DNA of 64,000 bases, taken from the NCBI GenBank assembly GCA_017472305.1, contig JAFUQP010000023.1:1-64000 (forward strand). The letters run 5' to 3'. This document shows, piece after piece, positions 1 through 8,088 of the stretch (the first letter of the stretch is position 1; the number at the start of each line of letters is the position of its first letter). A program made the position numbers and the translations under genes. This DNA is from Clostridia bacterium (GTDB lineage: Bacteria; Bacillota; Clostridia; Oscillospirales; CAG-272). Below the pieces are notes generated by a model, which was not told the DNA's origin, ran no database searches, and saw only the letters and a list, made by a program, of their open reading frames with translations.

Positions 1-1179
1 AGCATCGCACAAAGCGAATCCGAGAACATAAGCGCAAACGTGAAATTCGGCAAGGCACAGAGTGCGAGAGAAGGCAACGTGGCATTCCACTACAAGAATT
101 TCCTCGGCTACCGCAAGGGAGAGGACGGCAAACCCGAAATCGTCCCCGAAGAAGCTGAAACGGTACGCTTTATATACGAGAGCTTTCTCGCAGGCGACAG
201 CATCGGCGGTATCAAGGCGAAGCTCGAAGAAAAAGGAATCCTCTCGCCAAGCGGAAAGCCCACATGGAATCACTCCACGATAGTATCCATACTGACCAAC
301 GAAAAGTACACAGGCGATGCGATAATCAATAAAACCTTTATAGAAGATTGCATCTCCAAGAAGGTCAAGGTAAACAACGGCGAACGGCAGAAATTCTACG
401 TAGAAAACAATCACCCTGCCATTATTGATAGGATGACGTTCGCAAGGGTGCAAGAGGAACTCGCAAGGCGAAACGGAAAGCTCAAGGTCAAGCAGGTCGG
501 AACAAAGACCGAGCAAGGCAAATACTCAAGCAAATTCGCATTAACCGAACTGCTCGTCTGCGGAGAGTGCAAAACCCCATACCGAAGATGCACGTGGACG
601 GTCAAAGGTAAGAAGAAAATCGTGTGGCGATGCATCAGCCGACTCGACTATGGCAAGAAATATTGCCACGAATCACCTACGGTAGAAGAAAGCGTACTCC
701 AAGAAGCCATTATGAATGCGATTATGAGAACGGCAAACGAGAACGCAGAACTGCTCAAGACCTTAAAACTCCACATCGGAATGGGCTTGGATATGGGAGA
801 GAGCGAGGATGAAAGCCTCGACCTCCAAATCAAGATAGCCGAGATCGATGCAGAATTTAAGGCGATGCTGAATGCGGTGTCAAGCGATACAGTAGACACC
901 TTTGACGAGCAAAGAGCCAAGGAACTTATGGATGAAAAAAGCAAGCTCCAACAAATGCTTGCAGGGATGGCCGAGCGAAAGCAAAAGCGTGAGAATACGA
1001 AATCCCGACTTGATGAGATTTTCACGATACTCGACGGCTTAAGAAATCGCCCGATGGAATACGATGACCGACTCGTCCGTCAGATACTCGAATGCGTGGT
1101 GGTTGAGAACAAAGAACGCATTAAGGTGGTATTCATCGGCGGTTTGGAAATCACGGAAACTTTAATAAACAATATATAA
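1..1179 (+). CDS. Large serine recombinase, 5' end outside window
   Basis: Site-specific DNA recombinase of a mobile element. The frame is open from base 1, and the codons before the first internal GTG (40) read SIAQSESENISANVKFG, the stretch that follows the catalytic domain in large serine integrases, so the catalytic serine lies left of the window. Visible parts: a Recombinase domain (about residues 15-120 counted from GTG 40), a zinc ribbon with CGEC and two further cysteines (about 180-220), and a coiled-coil rich in E, K and R (about 250-340). It ends 15 bases before the SpoVG-domain gene and probably shares its transcript. Family assignment is firm; the element it belongs to cannot be named from this part. 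Confidence 0.93.
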   Translation, partial: SIAQSESENISANVKFGKAQSAREGNVAFHYKNFLGYRKGEDGKPEIVPEEAETVRFIYESFLAGDSIGGIKAKLEEKGILSPSGKPTWNHSTIVSILTNEKYTGDAIINKTFIEDCISKKVKVNNGERQKFYVENNHPAIIDRMTFARVQEELARRNGKLKVKQVGTKTEQGKYSSKFALTELLVCGECKTPYRRCTWTVKGKKKIVWRCISRLDYGKKYCHESPTVEESVLQEAIMNAIMRTANENAELLKTLKLHIGMGLDMGESEDESLDLQIKIAEIDAEFKAMLNAVSSDTVDTFDEQRAKELMDEKSKLQQMLAGMAERKQKRENTKSRLDEIFTILDGLRNRPMEYDDRLVRQILECVVVENKERIKVVFIGGLEITETLINNI

Positions 1180-1194
1180 CAGGAGGAAAACACT

Positions 1195-1608
1195 ATGCCA
1201 AAAAAGAACACACCCACAACCAACGCCCCCAAGCAGGCAGCACCCAAGAAAACCAAGCTCCCGTCCATCGACGTGCGAATCGACAGACTCATTGATTACG
1301 AGAACGCCAAGACGAAAGCCGTCGCAAGCGCGAACATCGCCGGATGCTTTGCGGTACATGGAATCCGAGTGGTTGACTCGGAAAAAGGGCTTTTTGTAGC
1401 AATGCCTGCGACCACGTACCAAAAGGATGGCAAGACCGAATATAGCGAGAACTTCCATCCGATCACTACCGAAGCGAGAGAGGAACTCAACAAAAAAGTC
1501 CTCGCAGCTTACGAGCAAAAGCTGAACGAGGAACAGAGTCAGGAACAGGACGAAACGGAAACGCTTTCCGAGGATGAATCGCAAGCCCCCGTCACGCAAA
1601 CGATGTGA
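1195..1608 (+). CDS. SpoVG-domain protein of a mobile element
   Basis: 137 residues. After a lysine/proline-rich start (about residues 1-25) comes a SpoVG-like domain: IDVRIDRLI, then KAVASANIAGCFAVHGIRVV and GLFVAMPATTY, followed by a His-Pro-Ile motif as in SpoVG. The tail is acidic and glutamine-rich. SpoVG proteins bind nucleic acid; versions with extended ends are common on clostridial plasmids and integrative elements, where their role is unclear. The start ATG has an AGGAGG site 7 bases upstream, directly behind the recombinase stop. Probably element cargo, not the sporulation gene itself. Confidence 0.82.
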   Translation: MPKKNTPTTNAPKQAAPKKTKLPSIDVRIDRLIDYENAKTKAVASANIAGCFAVHGIRVVDSEKGLFVAMPATTYQKDGKTEYSENFHPITTEAREELNKKVLAAYEQKLNEEQSQEQDETETLSEDESQAPVTQTM

Positions 1609-2007
1609 GAACGCGCGTCAGTTTAACTCCAAACAAAAAGAAGCGAAAATATCTTTTTTGTCCGCCCTTCACAAAAATCGACAAGTTTCGCGTGAGCTTG
1701 TCGATTTTTACTTCTTCACTATTACCTCTTCACTTTTCACTCTTCTCTTACGAAACTTGTCGATTAGGTAATAGGTAAAAGTGAATAGTGAAAAGGTGCT
1801 AAGGAAACTTTTCTCCTTCCGTCGAAAAGCATTAAATTAAATTTGGGTTCAAATTCATCGATTAAAAAGGTAAAATATCTTTTTTATCGCCCTTTCACAA
1901 ATAAAAAAAGAGGCGAGTGCCTCTTTTTTTATTTGGCGAGCCTCGGAATGAACCCGACCGCGCAAATGCTGAGGGGGTGACCGATTGCGGTCGCCCCCCC
2001 GGGTTAT
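1609..2007. other. Gene-free stretch with hairpins, candidate element boundary
   Basis: No convincing gene. It holds a hairpin pairing AATCGACAAG with CTTGTCGATT (about 1676-1707), an imperfect inverted repeat of TCACTATTACCT and AGGTAAAAGTGAATAGTGA (about 1718-1795), and two near-copies of AAAATATCTTTTTT followed by CGCCCTTTCACA (about 1646 and 1871). A GC-rich hairpin at 1973-2001 lies against the 3' end of guaA. An attachment site could lie here, because the neighbours change from element genes to chromosomal purine genes, but no core site can be proven without the other end. Confidence 0.4.
1898..1935. terminator. Bidirectional intrinsic terminator
   Basis: A 16-base stem (AAATAAAAAAAGAGGC paired with GCCTCTTTTTTTATTT) around a GAGT loop. 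It has A and T tracts on both sides, so it can end the rightward element transcript and the leftward guaA transcript. Confidence 0.85.
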
Positions 2008-2988
2008 TTATTCAAATTCTATCGTGCCGACAGGCTTAGGAGTGATATCCATAAATACTCTGTTGATGCCCTCGACCTCGCTTGTGATTCGGTCGCAGAG
2101 CCTATGGAGCAACGGATACGGAATTTCTTCAACGGTTGCAGTCATAGCATCCGTAGTATTTACCGCGCGAATGATAGCTGTCCAGCCCTCGTATCGCTTT
2201 CCGTCCTTGACACCGACACTCTTGAACTCGGGAACGGCAATGAAATACTGCCATACCTTGCCCGCAAGACCGCTTTTGTCAAACTCATCTCTGAGAATCG
2301 CATCAGCTTCGCGAAGCGCGTGGAGTCTGTCACGTGTAATCGCGCCAAGGCAGCGAACACCAAGCCCGGGGCCCGGGAACGGCTGACGGTAGACCATACC
2401 GTGAGGAAGTCCGAGCGCTTCGCCTACAACGCGAACCTCGTCCTTGAAGAGCAGCTTGACGGGCTCTACAAGCTCAAACTGCATATTTTCAGGAAGGCCG
2501 CCTACGTTGTGATGAGCCTTGACACCGTCGCTCTCCAGAATATCGGGATAGATTGTGCCCTGCGCGAGGAACTTAATTCCCTCAAGCTTGGATGCCTCCT
2601 CGTCGAACACCTTGATAAACTCACCGCCGATAATCCTGCGCTTTTTCTCGGGCTCGCTGACGCCTGCGAGAAGATTGAGAAAACGGTCGGTAGCATCTAC
2701 GTAAATAAGGTTAGCATCAAGCTCCTTACCGAACACCTCCAAAACCTGCTCAGACTCGCCCTTACGCATAAGTCCGTGATTGACGTGAACGCAGGTGAGC
2801 TGCTTGCCGATTGCCTTGATGAGAAGTGCGGCAACAACCGACGAATCTACGCCACCAGAAAGCGCGAGAAGCACCTTTTTGTCGCCGACCTGCGCACGGA
2901 TTTTTTCGACCTGCTCTTCTATAAACGCTTCCGCAAGCGCTTTGGTTGTGATACGCTCCATGTTTTCGGGGCGAACGTTTTCTGACAT
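2008..2988 (-). CDS. guaA: GMP synthetase, ATP-pyrophosphatase subunit only
   Basis: Converts XMP to GMP using ATP and ammonia. The 326 residues match only the C-terminal two thirds of bacterial GuaA (usually about 510): a PP-loop SGGVDSS at residues 44-50, the XMP/dimerisation domain with RQPFPGPGLGVRCLG, and the normal C-terminus KPVGTIEFE. The N-terminal class I glutamine amidotransferase domain is absent and not encoded upstream, since a PurF paralogue ends 16 bases before. The start is secured by GGAGGA before ATG. The layout resembles archaeal split GMP synthetase subunit B. It probably needs free ammonia or a separate glutaminase subunit. Confidence 0.92.
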   Translation of the reverse strand: MSENVRPENMERITTKALAEAFIEEQVEKIRAQVGDKKVLLALSGGVDSSVVAALLIKAIGKQLTCVHVNHGLMRKGESEQVLEVFGKELDANLIYVDATDRFLNLLAGVSEPEKKRRIIGGEFIKVFDEEASKLEGIKFLAQGTIYPDILESDGVKAHHNVGGLPENMQFELVEPVKLLFKDEVRVVGEALGLPHGMVYRQPFPGPGLGVRCLGAITRDRLHALREADAILRDEFDKSGLAGKVWQYFIAVPEFKSVGVKDGKRYEGWTAIIRAVNTTDAMTATVEEIPYPLLHRLCDRITSEVEGINRVFMDITPKPVGTIEFE

Positions 2989-3004
2989 ATATTATTCCTC
3001 CGTA

Positions 3005-4429
3005 TTATTCCTTGCCTGTCCAACAATAGGTGCAGACCTTCTCCTTATTGATTCCTATAGATTCAAGCAATCCGTCAAGCGACTGATAGCCCAAGGAATC
3101 GAAGCCAAATTCCTCACAGATGCGCTTAAGAAGGCATTTACCTCTTTTTGTGCTTGCATCCGCGTATTCCTGAATATGCTTATCCCCCTCGTCACCCTCA
3201 AGCTCGTCTATTACCTTACGTGCGAGAAGCTCCTTATCGGAGTTGCTGCGAGAAAAGCTAAGATATTTACAGCCGTACATAATCGGCGGACAAGCCGAGC
3301 GCATATGCACCTCTTTAGCACCTGCGCCATAGAGAAAATCCACTGTTTCTCTGAGCTGCGTGCCTCGTACTATGGAATCGTCAACAAACAGAAGACGCTT
3401 GTCCTCGATTAGCTCCGGAACGGGTATCTGCTTCATTTTGGCTACCTGGTTTCTGACACTCTGATTGGCAGGCATAAATGAGCGCGGCCAAGTGGGAGTA
3501 TATTTGACAAAGGGACGGGCGTATTCATATCCGCTTTGCCTTGCATAGCCCATAGCGTGCGGCACACCCGAATCCGGAACACCTGCCACGAAGTCAACCT
3601 CGGGAAGCTCTCCTCTTGCCATTTCGTCACGCGCCATAATCTTTCCGTTGGTTACTCGCATAACCTCTACGTTTTTCCCCTCGTAGCGAGAATTGGGATA
3701 ACCGTAATATGACCAAAGAAAGGCGCATATCTTCATTTTCTCACCCGCGGGAGAGAGAATTTCCATCTTATCGGGAGTGAGCTTTACAATTTCACGCGGG
3801 CCAAGCTCATAGGAGTCCTCGTAGCCCAGCTTGGTATAAGCAAAGGACTCAAAGGACACACAGTATCCCTCCTCGTTCTTACCGATCAGAACCGGCAGAC
3901 GGCCGTATTTGTCTCTTGCGGCAATTACCTCGCCGTCAGAGGTCAGAATCAGCAGAGTCATAGAGCCGTCAATCTCATCCTGCGCGTGAAGAATACCCGA
4001 CACAAGGTCGTCTGCCTGGTTGATAAGCCCTGCCACAAGCTCGGTGGTGTTTACCTTGCCCGAGCTCATTGCCATAAACTGATGACCGTGATCCGAATAA
4101 TATTTTTCAACAAGCTCCTCGGCATTATTGATACAGCCCACTGTGGTGATGCCGTAAATACCGAGATGGGAACGAACGAGAAGCGGTTGTGGATCACTGT
4201 CGCTTATACAGCCGATACCGCTGCATCCTCGAAAGTCAACGAGGTCCTTCTCAAACTTGGTACGGAACGGTGTGTTGCCTATAGAGTGTATCTGACGCTG
4301 AAAACCCTCTTTAGCATCATAAATAATCATTCCGCCGCTTTTTGTGCCAAGATGAGAGTGATAGTCGACTCCAAAGAAAATATCCATAACGCAATCTCTT
4401 TTAGAGACTGCTCCGAAAAACCCTCCCAT
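3005..4429 (-). CDS. PurF-like amidophosphoribosyltransferase paralogue without glutaminase nucleophile
   Basis: 474 residues, full length for PurF. The phosphoribosyltransferase half is well kept: the PRPP loop LLFVDDSIVRGT at about 346-357 and SACPP after it. The N-terminal glutaminase half is degenerate. It starts MGGFFGAVS, with glycine where PurF has its catalytic cysteine. The Arg-Tyr motif is replaced by GIGCISD (71-77), and the usual His-Asn-Gly motif is TTVG (95-98). Its ATG overlaps the purC stop by one base and guaA follows, so it is co-expressed with purine genes. It may use ammonia directly or have another phosphoribosyl acceptor; the true PurF is the copy at 22962-24371. Confidence 0.88.
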   Translation of the reverse strand: MGGFFGAVSKRDCVMDIFFGVDYHSHLGTKSGGMIIYDAKEGFQRQIHSIGNTPFRTKFEKDLVDFRGCSGIGCISDSDPQPLLVRSHLGIYGITTVGCINNAEELVEKYYSDHGHQFMAMSSGKVNTTELVAGLINQADDLVSGILHAQDEIDGSMTLLILTSDGEVIAARDKYGRLPVLIGKNEEGYCVSFESFAYTKLGYEDSYELGPREIVKLTPDKMEILSPAGEKMKICAFLWSYYGYPNSRYEGKNVEVMRVTNGKIMARDEMARGELPEVDFVAGVPDSGVPHAMGYARQSGYEYARPFVKYTPTWPRSFMPANQSVRNQVAKMKQIPVPELIEDKRLLFVDDSIVRGTQLRETVDFLYGAGAKEVHMRSACPPIMYGCKYLSFSRSNSDKELLARKVIDELEGDEGDKHIQEYADASTKRGKCLLKRICEEFGFDSLGYQSLDGLLESIGINKEKVCTYCWTGKE

Positions 4430-5115
4430 TAAGCGAAGAAGAGCTTGTTGAGCGTCATAGGATCAACGTATTTTCCGTCCTTGTAAACACGCATATTTCC
4501 TGACGCAATCTCATCGATAAGCATCACGTTGCCGTCGGCATCGTATCCGAACTCAAACTTAATATCATAAAGCTCGAGTCCCTTTTCCCTCAGGTCATCG
4601 GCAACAATCTTGGTAATTGCCTGTGTCTGAGCCTTAAGAGAATCGTACTGCTCAGCGGTCATAACTCCGAGGTCAACAAGTCCGTCCTTGGTTACAAGGG
4701 GGTCGCCCTTCGCATCGTTCTTGAAGGTGGTTTCCACGTAAGCGGGAAGGTCCTGTCCCTCGGTGCAGTAATCGGAATAACGGCGGTAGAAGGAGCCTAC
4801 AGCCTTATAGCGGCATATAACCTCAAGTCCCTTACCAAATACCTTTGCCGCGAGAACCTCCATTGTGGTATCCTCGAGATTTGCCTTGACGTAGTGAGTT
4901 CTGATGCCTGCTGCGTTTATCTTCTCAAAGAAATAGACGGACATACGAAGATTGACGTCGCCGACACCCTCGATGGTAAGTCCTACCGAGTTCTCGCCCG
5001 GATCAAACACACCGTCCTTACCGGTGCAATCGTCCTTAAAGAGCAAGAGGCAGTTGCCGTTTGGCAATTCATAAACATTCTTGGTTTTTCCTGTGTAAAG
5101 CAATTTCTTTTCCAT
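4429..5115 (-). CDS. purC: SAICAR synthetase
   Basis: Joins CAIR and aspartate using ATP (purine step 7). 228 residues, normal length for a single-domain PurC. It begins [15 protein letters not shown], the nucleotide-binding strand-loop of the family, and carries [14 protein letters not shown] and the C-terminal [12 protein letters not shown] segment with [11 protein letters not shown]. It lies 41 bases after the CofE-like gene and overlaps the PurF-like gene by one base (TAATG). It is separated from the main pur operon, together with guaA, in a four-gene minus-strand unit. Confidence 0.96.
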   Translation of the reverse strand: MEKKLLYTGKTKNVYELPNGNCLLLFKDDCTGKDGVFDPGENSVGLTIEGVGDVNLRMSVYFFEKINAAGIRTHYVKANLEDTTMEVLAAKVFGKGLEVICRYKAVGSFYRRYSDYCTEGQDLPAYVETTFKNDAKGDPLVTKDGLVDLGVMTAEQYDSLKAQTQAITKIVADDLREKGLELYDIKFEFGYDADGNVMLIDEIASGNMRVYKDGKYVDPMTLNKLFFA

Positions 5116-5156
5116 AGCGGAAATCTCCTTTATTATGTTTCTTATTTTAGGTTAAA

Positions 5157-6356
5157 TTACTCGTTGGTATAATTATCAAAGTAACCTTGGATATAAACGA
5201 TCGGCGTACCCTTATCTCCCGAGCCGGAGGTCAAATCGCAGAGAGAGCCGATAAGGTCGGTCAGGCGTCGGGGCGTCGTTCCCTGCGAAAGCATATTGTC
5301 AACAAGTGATGAGCCGTCCTTTTGCTTAATCCTTGCCTTGATTGCTTCCTGCAGCGCCTTTCCGGAAAGTCCCGAAAAATCGTTGTCTGCCAGATATTTC
5401 AGCTTCAGCTCATTCGGTGTACCCTCTAGGCCCGGCGTATATGCAGGCGAAACAACGGGGTCCGCAAGCTCCCATATCTTACCTACCGGATCCTTGAAGG
5501 CTCCGTCACCGTATACCATAACCTCAACGTGCTTGCCCGTCGCCTCAAGGAGCTTTTCCTGAATGTCCTCAACAAGCTTTTGACATTCCTCCCTGGGAAA
5601 GAGCTTTACGGTATCCTCTGTTGCCTTGTTTGAGCCGAGCAGGCCGTAGCGAGCATTCCAGCCGCTTCCGTCAACAGACTCGGTCATAATCTCGTCAAGT
5701 CCGAACACTTTCTCGGCACCCGAGCTTTTGAGCAAGCGCTTTGAACGGGCACGGCTGTGTATATCACAGCAAAGAACGTTCCCCGTATAGCTCAGAATCG
5801 CTCTGCAATCGTTTGCAAAAATAACCTCAGCCTCGGCTCCCGACTCGCGGATTAAATCAGAATAATATTCAACGTAATCGACCCCTGTAAAGGTATGTTT
5901 GGGACTTCCGAACAGCTCGCGCCACTGCGCCTCAGTGAGCACGTCGGTATAAGGGTTAATTCCTTTTTCATCAAGCGAATCAATATCAACAAGATGATTG
6001 CCTACTTCGTCCGACGGATAGCTAAGCATAAGCACCACCTTTTTGCAGCCCTTGGCAATACCGCGTAAGCAGATTGCAAAGCGGTTGCGGCTGAGAATCG
6101 GGAAGATAACGCCGACCGTTCCTCCTCCGAGCTTATTTTGCACATCCTTCGCAATGTTATCAACGCTTGCGTAGTTTCCCTGCGCTCGCGCGACAATCGC
6201 TTCGGTCATACAGACCACGTCCCTATCTCTGGGAGCAAGGCCCTCTGCTTTCATTGCATTAAGCACCGACTCCGTTACGATTTGTGAAAGGTCATCTCCC
6301 TGACGAATGATCGGCGCGCGAAGTCCGACCGACATCGTTCCATATACTCTGCCCAT
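5157..6356 (-). CDS. CofE-like (coenzyme F420 gamma-glutamyl ligase family) protein
   Basis: 399 residues, first gene of the unit leading to purC, the PurF paralogue and guaA. The N-terminal part (APIIRQGDDLSQIVTES, VVCMTEAIVARAQGNY, then the RNRFAICLRGIA region) matches the F420-0:L-glutamate ligase fold; the later part with GDGAFKDPVGKIWELADPVVSP and SQGTTPRRLTDLIGSL is typical of a longer Firmicutes version. Nothing here points to F420 synthesis, so the substrate is probably another acid accepting glutamate; this is inference. The divergent LysR gene shares its promoter region and is the likely regulator. Confidence 0.75.
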   Translation of the reverse strand: MGRVYGTMSVGLRAPIIRQGDDLSQIVTESVLNAMKAEGLAPRDRDVVCMTEAIVARAQGNYASVDNIAKDVQNKLGGGTVGVIFPILSRNRFAICLRGIAKGCKKVVLMLSYPSDEVGNHLVDIDSLDEKGINPYTDVLTEAQWRELFGSPKHTFTGVDYVEYYSDLIRESGAEAEVIFANDCRAILSYTGNVLCCDIHSRARSKRLLKSSGAEKVFGLDEIMTESVDGSGWNARYGLLGSNKATEDTVKLFPREECQKLVEDIQEKLLEATGKHVEVMVYGDGAFKDPVGKIWELADPVVSPAYTPGLEGTPNELKLKYLADNDFSGLSGKALQEAIKARIKQKDGSSLVDNMLSQGTTPRRLTDLIGSLCDLTSGSGDKGTPIVYIQGYFDNYTNE

Positions 6357-6389
6357 ACTTTTTCCCTTCGATAATATAAAAATTCACAT

Positions 6390-6412
6390 TTGCTATTGAC
6401 TTCTTTTAGCAA
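6390..6412. promoter_or_regulatory. LysR-type operator TTGCTA-N11-TAGCAA
   Basis: A perfect six-base inverted repeat with an 11-base spacer, the classic T-N11-A pattern for LysR regulators. It overlaps the -35 of the lysR promoter and lies just inside the start of the divergent transcript, as expected for autoregulation plus control of the purC-guaA unit. Confidence 0.7.
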
Positions 6413-6424
6413 TACTATTATAAT
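6396..6424 (+). promoter_or_regulatory. Promoter of the LysR gene
   Basis: TTGACT, a 17-base spacer and TATAAT. The -10 overlaps the -10 of the opposite promoter. Confidence 0.75.
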
Positions 6425-6445
6425 ACAGATGTAACCATAAGTAAA
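6417..6445 (-). promoter_or_regulatory. Promoter of the CofE-like/purC/guaA unit
   Basis: On the minus strand: TTTACT, a 17-base spacer and TATAAT. The two divergent -10 boxes share ATTATAAT, so the two polymerases should exclude each other. Confidence 0.65.
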
Positions 6446-6482
6446 GCAGATAATTCTTACAACAGTTATAAGGAGAGCTTAT

Positions 6483-7385
6483 ATGAAAACCAAGCTTGAT
6501 TATTACCGTGTGTTTTACGAGACTGCACGGTTCCGTTCCTTTTCCACTGCGGCACAGCATTTATATATCTCCCAATCGGCAATTTCTCAGTGCATTCAGC
6601 AGCTGGAGAGCGATCTTAAGGTTCAGCTCTTTGTAAGAACAAAGCGGGGAATATCACTGACAAACGAAGGAAGAATTCTTTATTCGAAGGTGGAGAACGC
6701 CATTACCTCGATTGAGCAGGGTGAGCGACAGCTTGAAAGACTCCGTCACCTTGAAGCAGGAGAGCTAAGAATTGCAGCAGGCGATACTATAACAACCCAT
6801 TTTCTCCTGAGATATCTCGAGGAATTTCACTCTACCTATCCCGACGTAAGAATAGAAATGGCGAACTCATATTCGTCGCAAATGCTTGCGCTTGTAAAAG
6901 AGGGCAAGGCGGACCTTGCGTTTGTAAATATGCCGATGGAAGATGAGGAGCTTGTTTTTGAGCCTTGCTTCGAAATAAACGACGTGTTTGTTTGCAGTCC
7001 GGAATTTGAAGCCAAGAAATCTTATGAGTGGCAGGAAATAGCGGAGCTGCCGTTGATTCTTATCGAAAAAAATGCGTCCTCACGTCATTTTCTCGAAAAG
7101 CACTTCTCTGAAAAAAGCATCACTCTGAACCCGCAAATCGAAGTAGCAGTACACGATCTTCTTATTCGTTTTGCTTCAATTAACCTCGGTATCTCATGCA
7201 TTATCGAGCAATTTTCAAAAGAAGAGCTGGACAGGGGTATTATCAAAAAAATACACATTGACCCACCTCTCCCAAAAAGGAGCATTGGTTGCGCGTATTT
7301 GAAGAGTGCGCCGCTTTCTTATGCGGCAAAGGCCTTTTGTGAGCTAATAATGAATACGCACCTGCCTCTTTCCGAGCTCATCTGA
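6483..7385 (+). CDS. LysR family transcriptional regulator
   Basis: 300 residues, normal for the family. The N-terminal winged helix-turn-helix has FSTAAQHLYISQSAISQCI (about 21-39) and LFVRTKRGISLTNEG. The C-terminal part is a periplasmic-binding-protein-like effector domain (about 90-290). The start is fixed by AAGGAG seven bases before ATG. It is divergent from the CofE-like/purC/guaA unit, with a LysR box between the promoters, so it probably controls that unit and itself. The effector is unknown. Confidence 0.93.
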   Translation: MKTKLDYYRVFYETARFRSFSTAAQHLYISQSAISQCIQQLESDLKVQLFVRTKRGISLTNEGRILYSKVENAITSIEQGERQLERLRHLEAGELRIAAGDTITTHFLLRYLEEFHSTYPDVRIEMANSYSSQMLALVKEGKADLAFVNMPMEDEELVFEPCFEINDVFVCSPEFEAKKSYEWQEIAELPLILIEKNASSRHFLEKHFSEKSITLNPQIEVAVHDLLIRFASINLGISCIIEQFSKEELDRGIIKKIHIDPPLPKRSIGCAYLKSAPLSYAAKAFCELIMNTHLPLSELI

Positions 7386-7391
7386 TTTTTT

Positions 7392-7422
7392 GAGGGCTGA
7401 CGGTTACTTTCCGTCAGCCCTC
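7392..7422. terminator. Bidirectional terminator between lysR and ktrA
   Basis: A 12-base perfect stem GAGGGCTGACGG/CCGTCAGCCCTC with loop TTACTTT, flanked by T-rich DNA on both sides, between two convergent genes. Confidence 0.85.
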
Positions 7423-7426
7423 ACTC

Positions 7427-8077
7427 TTATTTCAGCCTTCCAAGCTTTGATGTGTTTGCAATAACAATCAGCGTAGCCTGTGCATCAAGAACCTGCTCGG
7501 GATTGATATTGGCGTTTACCCGATCGCCTTGCTTGATAGCTACGATATTGAAGCCGTATTTTTTACGGAGATTCAGCTCGATAAGATTTTTACCGCACCA
7601 CTCGTCTTTGACGTCGATTTCAACAATGGACACGTCACGCGACAGAGAAATCATATCAATAAAGCCTGAGCTGAGTAAATTCCTGGCAAGGCGTATACCC
7701 GATTCGTTTTCGGGAAATACCACCTGATCCGCACCCACGCGAAGTAGTATTTTCTGATGCATTTCGTTAGCGCACTTCGCGATTACCGTCTTAACGCCCG
7801 CCTCCTTACAAAGCGTGACCGCCATCACGCTCGCTTCAAGATTACTCGCCATACAAACGATAACGGTATCAATACTGCCTATTCCAAGACGGGAGATAAC
7901 CTCCGCGTCGGTAACGTCAGCACACTTGCACACAGGCAGGTATGCGGCAGCATCGTTGACTATTTTTTCCTCGGCATCTACGGCAATAACCTCTTTACCG
8001 TTCTCTACAAGCTCGCGCGCCACTGCCGTGCCGTATCTTCCCAGTCCAAAAACTGCGTATGTTTTATTTGCCTTCAT
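7427..8077 (-). CDS. ktrA: Potassium channel gating subunit KtrA (TrkA/RCK domain)
   Basis: Cytosolic nucleotide-binding ring protein that gates KtrB. 216 residues: an RCK_N Rossmann domain starting TYAVFGLGRYGTAVA (the GLGRYG dinucleotide loop) and a C-terminal RCK_C domain from about residue 135, the site where c-di-AMP binds in other Firmicutes. ATG follows AAGGAG. It lies 11 bases after ktrB, in the same transcript. Confidence 0.93.
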   Translation of the reverse strand: MKANKTYAVFGLGRYGTAVARELVENGKEVIAVDAEEKIVNDAAAYLPVCKCADVTDAEVISRLGIGSIDTVIVCMASNLEASVMAVTLCKEAGVKTVIAKCANEMHQKILLRVGADQVVFPENESGIRLARNLLSSGFIDMISLSRDVSIVEIDVKDEWCGKNLIELNLRKKYGFNIVAIKQGDRVNANINPEQVLDAQATLIVIANTSKLGRLK

Positions 8078-8088
8078 TGTTTCTCTCC

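Noticed and set aside
1973..2001. GC-rich hairpin as guaA terminator
   Set aside because: The stem is fair but no T tract follows on the minus strand; the hairpin at 1898-1935 is the better terminator.
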